NCBI GenBank assembly: GCA_964019425.1
Contig: OZ025794.1
Span: 1,396,001-1,460,000 of the forward strand
Length of the DNA: 64,000 bases
Reading direction: 5' to 3'
From: Flectonema sp. DT1601
Lineage: Eukaryota > Euglenozoa > Diplonemea > Diplonemida > Diplonemidae
The notes under the pieces are model-generated. The model saw only the letters and a program-made list of their open reading frames with translations, had not been told where the DNA came from and did no database searches. A program made the position numbers and the translations under genes. Every line of letters begins with the position of its first letter. Positions within the stretch are counted from its first letter, which is position 1. Below are positions 41,687 through 51,901 of this stretch, piece by piece.

Positions 41687-44600
41687 CGTTCGTATTTCGT
41701 GAGATCGTCCTCCCCTATTTTGCTCTGTTTTTTTTTTGTTATTTTCCTACTTTGCATAACAATATAATATAATTCAGGTTGTGTTGAAGCCAGTTTTTTC
41801 TCACACAAGCTGATTAAAAGCAAAACACCTCAATTAAAAATAAAAAAGAAAGAAGGAGAGATTAGCGAATTGATTTGACCCAGCTTCGCAATAAAACAGA
41901 ATAAGTTCGGAAAACTGGGTCACCGTCAACTCACTTCAATGAATCTTTTTTATTTGATTGTGGATAACACTTCGAACAACCGGAAGCTTTGTATTCCTAA
42001 TGAGGAAGGAACACCTGCGATTGATCGTAAATTTAACTTTGATAAAAAAAAAACTAACGCAACTTGTTAGTGCAACAAAAAGGTTAAGCCATGATTCTCT
42101 TTCTACCAGACAATGGGGAAAAGAAGTGGGAGTGCAATTTGATGCACAATTGTTCCTTCATACAAACAACACAAGAAGCTCTCTTTCCTACTTGAGTTGC
42201 TTACTAAATGAAATGACTCAACAGAATAAAACAGTTCTCTCATCGAAGGATTGATTCAAAGAACAGTTGTTCTCATTTATTGTGAATATTCGACACACTT
42301 CGTATTGGTAATACCGAGACGTGGGTTTGGGGACACTGAGAATCTACCAAAATACGTTTCCTCTTACTTTTATGGGTGTGCCTTGTTCTATTTCACTTTT
42401 CGATAATTTTATCTAACACGAGAAACAAATGAAATACTACTTCAGAATGTGTGATCTTATTCGTCATTACTTTTGGTGACTATTTTAAAAACTTTTCCAC
42501 CGTCGGGTTTCTTCTTACTGCCCGAGGAGTGAGCATTCTAAAAGTGTTGCACTATTTTATTAAGTTTACGTATCAGACTTGTCTGAGCTACATCACAAGT
42601 TTTATAGAACCTGCTGTAGTGTTCTCTGTTACAACGAAGGAAATCTGCTCCTCACCGAAAGCGCAAGAAAGGCGACTTCTGAAGGAGAACTCGAACCTTG
42701 ATGGGGGCGGGTGATAAAAAGATTAACGCTCTTGAAACTACGTATTCCACAAGTGTTTTATGGAAGCAGAACAATGTGTTTTTATATAGCTTTCTTTTTG
42801 TATTTTTTATTTAGTGCACTACCTTATAATAAACTCGTATTTTAACTTCTGTTAACTGCTTAATGACGTCCTTCAGAACAAAACAATTTTCAAAAAAAAC
42901 GGGAAAACAAGTTGTTAATTGTGTCGCATATTTGTTGCATATGTTTGAGCCTTCCCGAATTAGAAATATTTTTGTTCGGAAATAGTTATTTTTATATTGT
43001 TTTTTTGACCTTTTTATTCCTCGCGAGATGATATTATTCTGACTTTCTTTTTTAAGCTGTGGAGTTGTTAGTTTGGGAAACCAATTTATTGTGGTTTCCA
43101 ATATAAGCGAACCTGACGCTGATTGTGATTGGACACCAGACGATTACCAACTTTATGGTCATCCGATTGCTTTGCTTCGCTTTGCGCTTATCGATAAATG
43201 TCTGGCTCTTTGTTGGTTAGTATAAAAGAAAGAATGAGCTTCTGAGTTGCACCTCAGTTGTTTGTGTTTTCTAATCAAAAATGTCCTCTTGCCTTGTTTT
43301 TACTTCTGTATTTTAAACTGACTCTACTCTTTGTGATGATACCCACCTGTCCTCCTTCGCATCTTATTAGTTTTTGATTTAAACGAACTGCATAAAGATG
43401 TGATAACCTCCCCTCTTCTTGTAGTTTTATTACCTTCGCATCTGACCTGATTAGTGAACATGGGTTTCATTAATAACGTTCTTTATTTTTATGATTTTTC
43501 TTAATATTTCTTTGAGAATCTAAATTCTAAATTTCTTTTTTTTTTTTCTTTTTGTTGTGTTAGGATGTCACTCATGACTCTTTTGAAGTTGAAATCCATT
43601 CAAAAAAGATAAGTTTGATTATTGTCACTATTAAAAGTGAATTTGGAGAATATTACCTCTCTTGCTATCACCAGCTTCGTATTAAAGTAATGTTTTACAA
43701 ATGTCCTAATTCCAACTTTATCTTATTTTGTTCACGATTTTGACTTTGGAGTGTTTTGCGGTTAGTGACTGCCGCTGTCTGAATATGTCGTAGCCAACAT
43801 ATCTGTTTGTGAGATTCCTTATTATTTTCTCTTTTTGTTGTGTTAAGATAGAAAAAGGTTTGTTAATGCGATAATGGGGTCTTTATCTGAATAAAGAACT
43901 CCACACTTCACTCACATTTCCTTCGGGACCACCAGCACTGTTCATGATTCTCTTCAAAGAATAATAAGAAGAAGATCTGTGATAGCTTCGGCTCTGATGC
44001 CACATCGAATGTATTGAGAAAACCCTAAAAATAGAAATAGGACCCTTGTGATAATGCAACGCCTTCCTTCCCAAAGAAAGGAATCTTTCAGTCAAACGGA
44101 GTGAAATTAATACTTTTTCTTCTTCACTTTTTTTTTTTTGTTTTTTGTCACGATTCTGATTCTAATAATAAACTAAAGCCCAATAACTTACCGCAACTCA
44201 CGTTCAACGGATGTAATCGGCCGATATTCTTTCTGAGATGTTGAGGAAGAGAGTCCGTCGGCTTCTCTCCGAAAGAAGTCTGAGAATGCTACAACAACAG
44301 TTCTTGCGGATTAAAAGGGAATAGTATAATAAAAAAAGAATTAATTAAAAGAGAATATAGCTTTCAATCAAACAACGGTCACTTTTCAAGAGATCTCAAT
44401 ACGGAATGACTGTAATTCAAAACATTAAAGTTGGTAGTCCCGGTAGTATAAGAAAGTACCGATTTGTAAATTATTACTTTCATTCACCCACACCTACTGG
44501 AGGCTGTTCACTTCAGTTTTCAAATTCGTTTCCTTTCGACGTTTTGTTTCTCTGAATGATTGGAAGAGACAAATTAAGCACTCAAACTGCCTCCTGACAG

Positions 44601-45090
44601 TCAGTTGTGGGATGTGAGTAGGTTGGCGTCGATTTCCTTTCCCATTTTTTGTTAGTTTGTGATATTTTTCTTCACCCAGTCACAGAGTTGGGTAACTTCC
44701 AAGCTCTCGGAAAGTTTAGTCTTGCATTCGGTTTCCCTTTTCTTTGCTCTCTTACCTTATTTTGATCCCTAACAATCCAACCTTTCCTAGTTCTCTTTTC
44801 TTTCTTAGTTAGTTTATTCTATTACTTTGTTTTGTTTATATGTGTGTTGTTTGCTACGAGACACCCATCCTTCCCCTCCAATGTACAAATGGCGCGGAGT
44901 CGGGGTTGTGAACTGCTTGCGAGTCACAGAAATCTGGTTGACGGGGAGGGATTGAGAATTCCGTTGTTGATTCTTTGTGTATTCGAAGAAAGAAATCAAC
45001 TTCGGATGCAGAAAGCTGGCGGTCTGAGTAGTAAAAAAAAAAAGATTTTTAATATTTTGAAATAATTCCAAAAAACAACTCACGGTAGCC

Positions 45091-45133
45091 GTAGCGTTGA
45101 GGAAGTTCAATTTCCTGTCACCTTAACGCTACC
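45091..45133. repeat. Stem-loop at the 5' end of the duplicated unit
   Basis: GTAGCGTT pairs with AACGCTAC (8 bp) and encloses a smaller hairpin, GGAA with TTCC. The same structure occurs in the second unit (46,687 to about 46,729) with one closing mismatch. It could be a retained RNA structure or a mark of the duplication junction. Confidence 0.45.
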
Positions 45134-45446
45134 ACTTTACTTACTCGCAGCGACCCTTTTTACGATTCAATAATAGCGTCGTCGTCTTATTCAACTTGTC
45201 TATCGTAGTATTCAAGTTTGGTGTTCGTTAATTCTGTTCGTAATAACTCTTATTTATTTCATCAGGTCATTCATCGGAGAATACCGTGAGAGTTGTGGTA
45301 CCGAATTATTAGTACTCAGTGGACTTCAGGGGTTCTGACTTCGGAGGAATAAAAAAAAAAAAGCGGCACCAACAAATTGTAGCTGTACGACTAATAGTGG
45401 CTTAGCTTCTCTTTTCAGCTAATTAGCCCGAAAAAACAAAAGAAAT

Positions 45447-46214
45447 ATGCCGATTGCATTCGTTCCGCATGGTGGAGGTCCGCTTCCTTTGATGCAGTGT
45501 CCACATCACACCAACCTGACGGCATTCCTGCCGGAGTTTAGTAAAAAGTGGTTGAAGGTTAAACCAAAAATTATTTTAATGGTCAGCGCGCATTGGGAGT
45601 CCAGTGCTGTCAGCATAACGGGATCTGCTAAACCAGAAATGCGTGATGACTTTAGAGGATACAAAATAAATTATCCATCTGCTGGGCATCCGAAATACGC
45701 CGAATATATAAAAGGAATCTTGCAACAAGGTGGAATAGAAGCAAATGTCGACAGCAGGCGAGGATACGATCACGGTATGTTCGTACCTATGTTGTTGATG
45801 TTTCCGAAAGCTGATATCCCGTGTATTCAGATCTCACTAATGTCTTCTTTAGACCCCGCGAAACATATAAAATTAGGAGAGCTTCTCGCTCCCTTAATCA
45901 CAGATGATGTTTTGCTCATCGGTTCTGGTTTCAGTTTTCATGGGAATATGGGAGGTACCAAAATCGACCCGAAAAATGAGGCATTTGAAGAGTGGCTTCG
46001 TGATGCCGTGACAAGTAAGAAATACTCGTCGAAGGAACGCTCTAGTTTGCTAAACAACTGGGCTTCAGCACCCCACAGCAGGCACTGCCATCCAAGAGAA
46101 GAACATTTGATACCACTTCATGTGTGTGCTGGTGCTGCGAAGTGTTCTTCGGGAACACTCATGTTTGATGCAGAGGTAATGGGGAAGAGAGTCAGCGGAT
46201 ATTTTTGGAAATAA
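45447..46214 (+). CDS. LigB/DODA-type extradiol dioxygenase, copy 1
   Basis: Class III ring-cleavage dioxygenase of the DOPA 4,5-dioxygenase/YgiD type, 255 residues. The metal site is complete: His8 in PHGGGP, His49 in SAHWES, His220 in REEHLIPL. His165 (GFSFH) and His109 (YDHGMF) lie in the pocket. Between PEM and INYPSAG it has only RDDFRGYK, 5 residues shorter than copy 2, where family members carry a YDYGGFP-like loop near the substrate pocket. Substrate range or activity may therefore differ. A clear acceptor, TCTCTTTTCAG, ends at 45,418, 28 nt before the ATG. The spacer before the ATG differs from copy 2. Confidence 0.9.
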   Translation: MPIAFVPHGGGPLPLMQCPHHTNLTAFLPEFSKKWLKVKPKIILMVSAHWESSAVSITGSAKPEMRDDFRGYKINYPSAGHPKYAEYIKGILQQGGIEANVDSRRGYDHGMFVPMLLMFPKADIPCIQISLMSSLDPAKHIKLGELLAPLITDDVLLIGSGFSFHGNMGGTKIDPKNEAFEEWLRDAVTSKKYSSKERSSLLNNWASAPHSRHCHPREEHLIPLHVCAGAAKCSSGTLMFDAEVMGKRVSGYFWK

Positions 46215-46688
46215 TATTTCATACTAAACAAACCACCCTAACCCTAGTATTTTAGTTAAAGGAAGAACGTAAATCTTTTCTCAGTCATCTTCTGAACTAT
46301 TCGGTTGGTGTACAACCAGAGATGTGACATTGTGTACTGTGATGCAAAAAAAGAAAAAAATAATAACTCTTTTTGGCGTTTTGCCATCATCCAAAGAAAA
46401 TAGAAAAAAAGTTTCACCAATTTACTAGCTTTGTTCTCTTAACGGGGAATAGACGAGTGTGGAAAACACCTCCACTGTCGTTACCTACCTCTCATCTTTA
46501 CTATCGATTGAACTCAGTGTTGACATCTCACAAGGAGACGTTATAGATACCATGCTGAGGACAATTGAAAATATTTCTGGCCTCTCTCTCGTTCGTTAAT
46601 TTATGTCCTCTTTTTCCATTATTTATCCATGAAGGCACGGGGTGTTCTCATACCTGAGCCCTGGAAGAGGCACTCTAATAACTATCGC
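46215..46688. other. Spacer between the two dioxygenase genes
   Basis: It belongs to the first duplication unit and contains about 90 nt absent from the equivalent place after copy 2. No gene is seen. Confidence 0.55.
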
Positions 46689-46936
46689 AGCGTTGAGGAA
46701 GTTCAGTTTCCTGTCACCTTAACGCTACCACTTTACTTACTCGCAGCGACCCTTTTTACGATTCAATAATAGCGTCGTCGTCTTATTCAACTTGTCTATC
46801 GTAGTATTCAAGTTTGGTGTTCGTTAATTCTGTTCGCAATGAATCTTATTTATTTCATCGGGAGAATAGTTCTAACAAATTGTCACTGTGGAGGTTTATG
46901 TTTCTTTTTCCAGCTCTGCAAGAAACAAAAAGAAAT

Positions 46937-47722
46937 ATGCCGATTGCATTCGTTCCGCATGGTGGAGGTCCGCTTCCTTTGATGCAGTGTCCACATCACA
47001 CCAACCTGACAGCATTCCTGCCGGAGTTTAGTAAAAAGTGGTTGAAGGTTAAACCAAAAATTATTTTAATGGTCAGCGCGCATTGGGAGTCCAGTGCTGT
47101 CAGCATAACGGGATCTGCTAAACCAGAAATGTATTACGACTATGGAGGGTTTCCGCAGGAAGCTTACGAAATAAATTATCCATCTGCTGGGGATCCGAAA
47201 TACGCCGAATATATAAAAGGAATCTTGCAACAAGGCGGAATAGAAGCAAATGTCGACAGCAGGCGAGGATACGATCACGGTATGTTCGTACCTATGTTGT
47301 TGATGTTTCCAAAAGCTGATATCCCGTGTATTCAGATCTCACTAATGTCTTCTTTAGACCCCGCGAAACATATAAAATTAGGAGAGCTTCTCGCTCCCTT
47401 AATCACAGATGATGTTTTGCTCATCGGTTCTGGTTTCAGTTTTCACGGGAGGGGTATGGGAGGAGCCAAAACCGACCCGAAAAATGAGGCATTTGAAGAG
47501 TGGCTTCGTGATGCCGTGACAAGTGAGAAATACTCGTCGAAGGATCGCTCTAGTTTGCTAAACAACTGGGCTTCAGCACCCCACAGCAGGCACTGCCATC
47601 CAAGAGAAGAGCATTTGATACCACTTCATGTGTGTGCTGGTGCTGCGAAGTGTTCTTCGGGAACACTCATGTTTGATGCGAAGGTATTGGGGAGGAGAGT
47701 CAGCGGATATTTTTGGAAATAA
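46937..47722 (+). CDS. LigB/DODA-type extradiol dioxygenase, copy 2
   Basis: The 261-residue paralogue is almost identical to the preceding gene outside a few spots, with the same His ligands (PHGGGP, SAHWES, REEHLIPL) and DHGMF motif. It keeps the family-typical loop YYDYGGFPQEAYEINYPSAG and so is probably the ancestral, active form. Such enzymes cleave catechols (for example DOPA) using a non-heme metal. The natural substrate is unknown. The frame is open upstream to 46,814, but ATG 46,937 matches copy 1 and follows TTTCTTTTTCCAG (ending 46,913) by 23 nt. Confidence 0.92.
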   Translation: MPIAFVPHGGGPLPLMQCPHHTNLTAFLPEFSKKWLKVKPKIILMVSAHWESSAVSITGSAKPEMYYDYGGFPQEAYEINYPSAGDPKYAEYIKGILQQGGIEANVDSRRGYDHGMFVPMLLMFPKADIPCIQISLMSSLDPAKHIKLGELLAPLITDDVLLIGSGFSFHGRGMGGAKTDPKNEAFEEWLRDAVTSEKYSSKDRSSLLNNWASAPHSRHCHPREEHLIPLHVCAGAAKCSSGTLMFDAKVLGRRVSGYFWK

Positions 47723-48363
47723 TATTTCATACTAAACAAACCACCCTAACCCTAGTATTTTAGTTAAAGGAAGAACGTAAATCTTTTCTCAGTCATCTTC
47801 TGAACTGTTCGGTTGGTGTACAACCAGAGATGTGACATTGTGTACTGTGATGCAAAAAAAGAAAAAAATAATAACTCTTTTTGGCGTTTTGCCATCATCC
47901 AAAGAAAATAGAAAAAAAGTTTCACCAATTTACTAGCTTTGTTCTCTTAACGGGGAATAGACGGGTGTGGAAAACACCTCCACTGTCGTTACCTCTCATC
48001 TTTTACTACGTTGTTGTTAATTTATGTCTTCCCAGTTATTTATCCATGAAGGCACGGGGTGTTCTCATACCTGAGCCCGGAAGATGACTCTAAGGCTGCA
48101 TCTTATCAACGAGTAGAAATCTGTAATTTCGCTATTTATGCTTCGCAAAGAGTGTTTCACTCTTAAATAGTTTTTAAATTGTTTTTTTTTTTTCGTAAAT
48201 TGATTCGGAGAGGTGGAAACACACAAGGAAATATAAAAACATTCACATAAACTTTATTATATTTATTATTATATTTTGTTGATCGCGATAGTCTCGAAGC
48301 TTCTGCGTCAAAAAATAGCATTTTTTGCATTCCAGAAGCATTAAAATTATTCAAATGTAACAG
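47723..48363. other. 3' flank of copy 2 and spacer
   Basis: The part up to about 48,093 is the duplicated 3' flank. The rest is AT-rich with a T-run (48,182-48,193) and no gene. Confidence 0.5.
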
Positions 48364-48375
48364 CATTGAAACAAA

Positions 48376-49131
48376 ATGAAATTCCGAATCAGGTTTCCAG
48401 GTACGAATTTTAGTGAAGTTGAGTTCATTGCGAGGGTGGAGTCAGTTGTGGAGGAAGCGATTCAGACTGCAGCAGCAGAGTGGGATGTTGAACCAGAAAT
48501 GATTAACTTAACTTACTTATCAAAAGTAATGCCGTCACAGAGTAGATTGGTAATGCTTGGTGGTAATGGAAAGATTCTTCCTCTAATCGCAGCTAAGAAG
48601 CCCACAAACATCGTAACAAAGAAGCAATTACGTGACCCACAGAAACGTGAAAAGATCGCTCAGATGTTTGAACAAAATCCACTTCTGACCTGCGTAATTG
48701 ACGGATCGACGATGTGTATCGATAGCTGTCTTAAAACTGGTGAGTATCTGTTGCCTTATACAGTTAAGAAGGTTTCTTTTATAAATTGTGAAGAAGTTAT
48801 TGAGATTGGAAATGACTTCCTACGAGGATGTGATGGAATGCTAACTTTAGATATTTCTCAGCTGTGCGGTGTCACGACTATCGGTGGAGGGTTTTTGTGT
48901 CGGTGCAACTCTCTCACGACTCTCAACTTGAAGCCACTCGGTAACGTTGTTTCAATCGGTTGGGGGTTTCTTTGGGGATGCAGTTCTATAGCTCGACTCA
49001 ATCTCATGTTGTTAAATAAAGTTAGACAAGTCGAAAGTTACTTATTCCTTGGAGAGTGTACAGAGATACCCGAAGACGCTAAAAAAGAATTTCTACAAAT
49101 CGTCGCCTTCAGCCGTGTAGTCGATTCCTAA
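48376..49131 (+). CDS. Ubiquitin-like/BspA-type LRR protein, short paralogue
   Basis: The 251-residue paralogue of the gene at 24,291 shares an N-terminal ubiquitin-like segment (VEEAIQTAAAEWDVEPEMI, aligned to VKDLIQAAADEWSADAMFI). The middle region is similar, and only about four 23-residue BspA-type repeats follow (for example FLRGCDGMLTLDISQL). The loss or gain of repeats probably explains the size difference. It is probably a cytosolic binding protein. The acceptor-like GTAACAG ends at 48,363, 12 nt before the ATG. Confidence 0.85.
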   Translation: MKFRIRFPGTNFSEVEFIARVESVVEEAIQTAAAEWDVEPEMINLTYLSKVMPSQSRLVMLGGNGKILPLIAAKKPTNIVTKKQLRDPQKREKIAQMFEQNPLLTCVIDGSTMCIDSCLKTGEYLLPYTVKKVSFINCEEVIEIGNDFLRGCDGMLTLDISQLCGVTTIGGGFLCRCNSLTTLNLKPLGNVVSIGWGFLWGCSSIARLNLMLLNKVRQVESYLFLGECTEIPEDAKKEFLQIVAFSRVVDS

Positions 49132-49338
49132 CCAAACAGATGGCAGATATCACTGCTGTTGTTACTTTTTTGAAAGTAATTATAACTCGTTATATAATTG
49201 ATTGTTTTAAGCTGGTTGGTTTTGTTGTTCTCTTTTTGTAATTAGTTACCATCTCTGAACAGGCCAATAGCAGTGAGTGTAAGAAAAGTATCCTCTGGTA
49301 GCTGTAAGATTTCTATTATTACATTCAGACAATAAAAA

Positions 49339-51234
49339 ATGCAATCTATCTATTCGTATCTTCCTTCAATTCCAACGGTTCCAAGGGATGTGGAGACTTT
49401 GAAAGGACAGTTCAGTAGTGGATTAAAACTTACTGAGGGATGGGTTCGATCACATCCTTACATGACCGCTGCTGTTGGATTCGTAATAGCGAAGGCGATT
49501 AAGAAGAAGATCAGTAATCGACTACCTGGTAAAGTTGTGTTGGAAATCAGCATCGATAAGTTACAACTGACTGAAATGCCGAGGGAAGAGATGCTGAAAG
49601 TGTTGTACGGGAACAAGACTAGTTTGATGTCAGTTTTGAATTTGATCGAATCCGCAGAAAGCGACAAACGCATCAAAGCAATTGTCATCAGAGGAGAAGG
49701 CGACGCTGAAGCAAGAGGACTAGCCCACCTTCAAGAACTGCGAACAGCACTTAAAAGCTACAACAGCAAAAGTGGTAATCCAGTCGTCTATTACACAAAC
49801 TCTTTTGGTGAAGCAACTTCAGGTATTATTAATTATTGGATAGCCACGTTCTGCACTCACATTGTACTTCCCCCTTGCGGGTCCTTAAATATTACTTCAC
49901 TGCAAGCGACGGCCTTTTTCTGCAAGAAGATGGCAGAAAAGATTGGAGCAGCTCCGATTGTTACTCAAAGACGTGATTACAAAACAGCAGCAAACATGTG
50001 GACTCAGGAGAAGATGACTGACGCTCACAAAGAGCAATCGACGGAGTTGTTACAATATGTGTCTCAGGAGATCAGGAAGGATATCAGCGAATACATCGCA
50101 AAGAAGAACAAAAGTAACTTAACAGTCGATGAGATCCTTGAAGGAGGTCCATACCAATGTGATAAGATACGTGAGTTAGGTTTAGTTAATGAAGTGATGT
50201 ACGTTGATGAGGTTTATGAAAAATTGATACCTTCTTTAGTTAACGAAGACTACCAAAAACTATCATTCAGAGACTTTAAATTGTACTCTCCGTTTGCTAA
50301 GAAATTTTACACAGCAGGAAGAGGTAAACCGTGTGTGGCATACCTCCCTCTTGAGGGTATGATCCTTCAGGGTGCATCAAAGAAGGTTTATGACAGCGGT
50401 GGTGCTGTCATTGGGTCTGACACAATCTGTGCAGCAATCAGAGAGATAACGAGAAACAAGAACGTAAAAGGTCTCTTCATCAGAATCGACAGCAGAGGTG
50501 GTTCTTACGTAGCCTCCGATCTGATTCACAACGAGCTGACTAATTTTAAAAAGAAAACTGGAAAGCCGGTAATTGTGTCGATGTCTAACGTTGCTGCCTC
50601 AGGCGGCTACTACATAGGAATGGTTGGTGACAAAGTATTCGCAAGTGAGAATACAATCTCAGGATCCATTGGTATCGTCTACGGGAAGGTCGTGTGGAAG
50701 CAGCTTCTGTCAAAGATTGGAATCACGACGGACATCATTGCATTAGGTAAGAATTCTAGTTATTTCTCAGCTGTTGAAATGCCAAACGAAGACTGCGTAC
50801 AGAAGATGGAGGGGCAGACTGATTTCATTTACGATGACTTCAAAAAACACGTCTCAAATGACACGGGTCTCACTCCCGAAGAGGTTGAAGAAGTCGCCCA
50901 AGGAAAGGTCTACTTTGGTCAGGAATGTCTTAACAAGAAACTGATCACAAATATCGGTGGTATAAACGATGCGCTTAACGAGATGGCTTCTCAGTTGGGT
51001 GTGTCTTCGAGACATGATCTTCACTTGCAGGTATACCCAGAACTGTTTAGTTACAAAACTCTTCTCAAAGGAAAACCAAAGAATAGAGAGGAGTCCGATT
51101 CGAACCCTCCAATTTCGGTTGGTGGAGTTCTTCTTTCATGCGTCCCTGGTGGGGAATACATCAGTCAGATAGCTGCCTCTGTTACTCATGAGAATGGAAG
51201 CTCACTTTACTCTAACGCAGTACCAAAGTTTTAA
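49339..51234 (+). CDS. sppA: Signal peptide peptidase SppA (protease IV, S49), two-domain form
   Basis: Membrane-anchored serine peptidase, 631 residues, of the long bacterial/plastid type with two S49 domains. An N-terminal hydrophobic segment (about 40-55; YMTAAVGFVIAKAI) would anchor it. The Ser/Lys dyad is intact across the two halves: Lys215 in RRDYKTAANMW and Ser421 in NVAASGGYY, matching Lys209 and Ser409 of E. coli SppA in position. GSIGIVYGK follows the active Ser block. In eukaryotes this form is mainly bacterial- or plastid-derived, so its presence hints at transfer or a plastid history. No clear plastid transit peptide is seen. The acceptor-like ATTCAG ends at 49,328, 10 nt before the ATG. 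Confidence 0.93.
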   Translation: MQSIYSYLPSIPTVPRDVETLKGQFSSGLKLTEGWVRSHPYMTAAVGFVIAKAIKKKISNRLPGKVVLEISIDKLQLTEMPREEMLKVLYGNKTSLMSVLNLIESAESDKRIKAIVIRGEGDAEARGLAHLQELRTALKSYNSKSGNPVVYYTNSFGEATSGIINYWIATFCTHIVLPPCGSLNITSLQATAFFCKKMAEKIGAAPIVTQRRDYKTAANMWTQEKMTDAHKEQSTELLQYVSQEIRKDISEYIAKKNKSNLTVDEILEGGPYQCDKIRELGLVNEVMYVDEVYEKLIPSLVNEDYQKLSFRDFKLYSPFAKKFYTAGRGKPCVAYLPLEGMILQGASKKVYDSGGAVIGSDTICAAIREITRNKNVKGLFIRIDSRGGSYVASDLIHNELTNFKKKTGKPVIVSMSNVAASGGYYIGMVGDKVFASENTISGSIGIVYGKVVWKQLLSKIGITTDIIALGKNSSYFSAVEMPNEDCVQKMEGQTDFIYDDFKKHVSNDTGLTPEEVEEVAQGKVYFGQECLNKKLITNIGGINDALNEMASQLGVSSRHDLHLQVYPELFSYKTLLKGKPKNREESDSNPPISVGGVLLSCVPGGEYISQIAASVTHENGSSLYSNAVPKF

Positions 51235-51881
51235 GTGATAATATCAATTCACCCCTCCGGGAGGGAGCATCCTCTTGCCGTCTAAATATATTAATTAATT
51301 ATTAAAGAATTGAAACACCATTTGAATGTTGATGATCTAATGATCTACCACAAGAAAATAAGCACCGCGAGCCTTATAGGTTGATTTGTATAGTTCTTTT
51401 ATTTCTTTTCCTTCTAAGCTTTAAGGAAGGCACGAGCGTTAATATGTTTTTTTTTTTCCCCCCTCTTCTCTTTGTAATTCCTTCTTGCTTCTTACCGGAT
51501 TACTGTTTCAGAAACTCAATGAGGGATGGAACTCTTAGCTTTAAATAATTATAATGAGGCGGTGCAGAGATCCCCTTACTGGTGTACTTATTGTGAGTAA
51601 CATTACTCGGCCCATCACTGCCAGCATATTCTCCTGTTTCATCATTTCTCCTGCTTCTGTCATTCCGGTCCTCATAGGAAGGCGGTCAATGTGGCTAACA
51701 GCGATACAAGGTAAAATTACCAGAAACTGTCAAAAAAAAAAAGCGGCAGATTGTTCTAGGTGAGCCTGGTAAGAGTTGGGGTTAATGCTGAGACCCTCAT
51801 ATTATAAGCCGCGCATGTGTGCACTGCGGTAGTGGTTAGTTTTGAGTAGTTATGAATTGTAACTTTAGTTTTATTTTGCAG
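51235..51881. other. Intergenic spacer
   Basis: No gene is recognised. It ends with TTTTATTTTGCAG, a good acceptor-like site. Confidence 0.5.
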
Positions 51882-51901
51882 TCAGGTCACAAGAAGAAGA
51901 G

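Larger units (their letters stand above)
39826..45092. other. 5.3-kb gene-free region
   Basis: No convincing ORF is present on either strand. It contains a half-copy of the hairpin-ended repeat (about 39,922-39,960), a long palindrome (40,039-40,091), T-runs (about 41,021-41,034, 41,081-41,099) and an AAT repeat (about 41,656-41,684). A tRNA B-box look-alike near 42,690 does not fold as a tRNA. Confidence 0.55.
45093..48093 (+). repeat. Tandem duplication of the dioxygenase gene unit
   Basis: Two units, 45,093 to about 46,679 and 46,689 to about 48,093, share the 5' stem-loop region, the whole gene, the 3' flank (for example the ATGCAAAAAAAGAAAAAAAT stretch) and the sequence GCACGGGGTGTTCTCATACC near the end. 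The first unit is about 180 nt longer because of extra sequence before the ATG and in the 3' spacer. Confidence 0.9.

Noticed and set aside
46814-46936. 41-residue N-terminal extension of dioxygenase copy 2
   Set aside because: Not present in copy 1, lies upstream of the likely acceptor at 46,912-46,913, and lacks similarity to the family.
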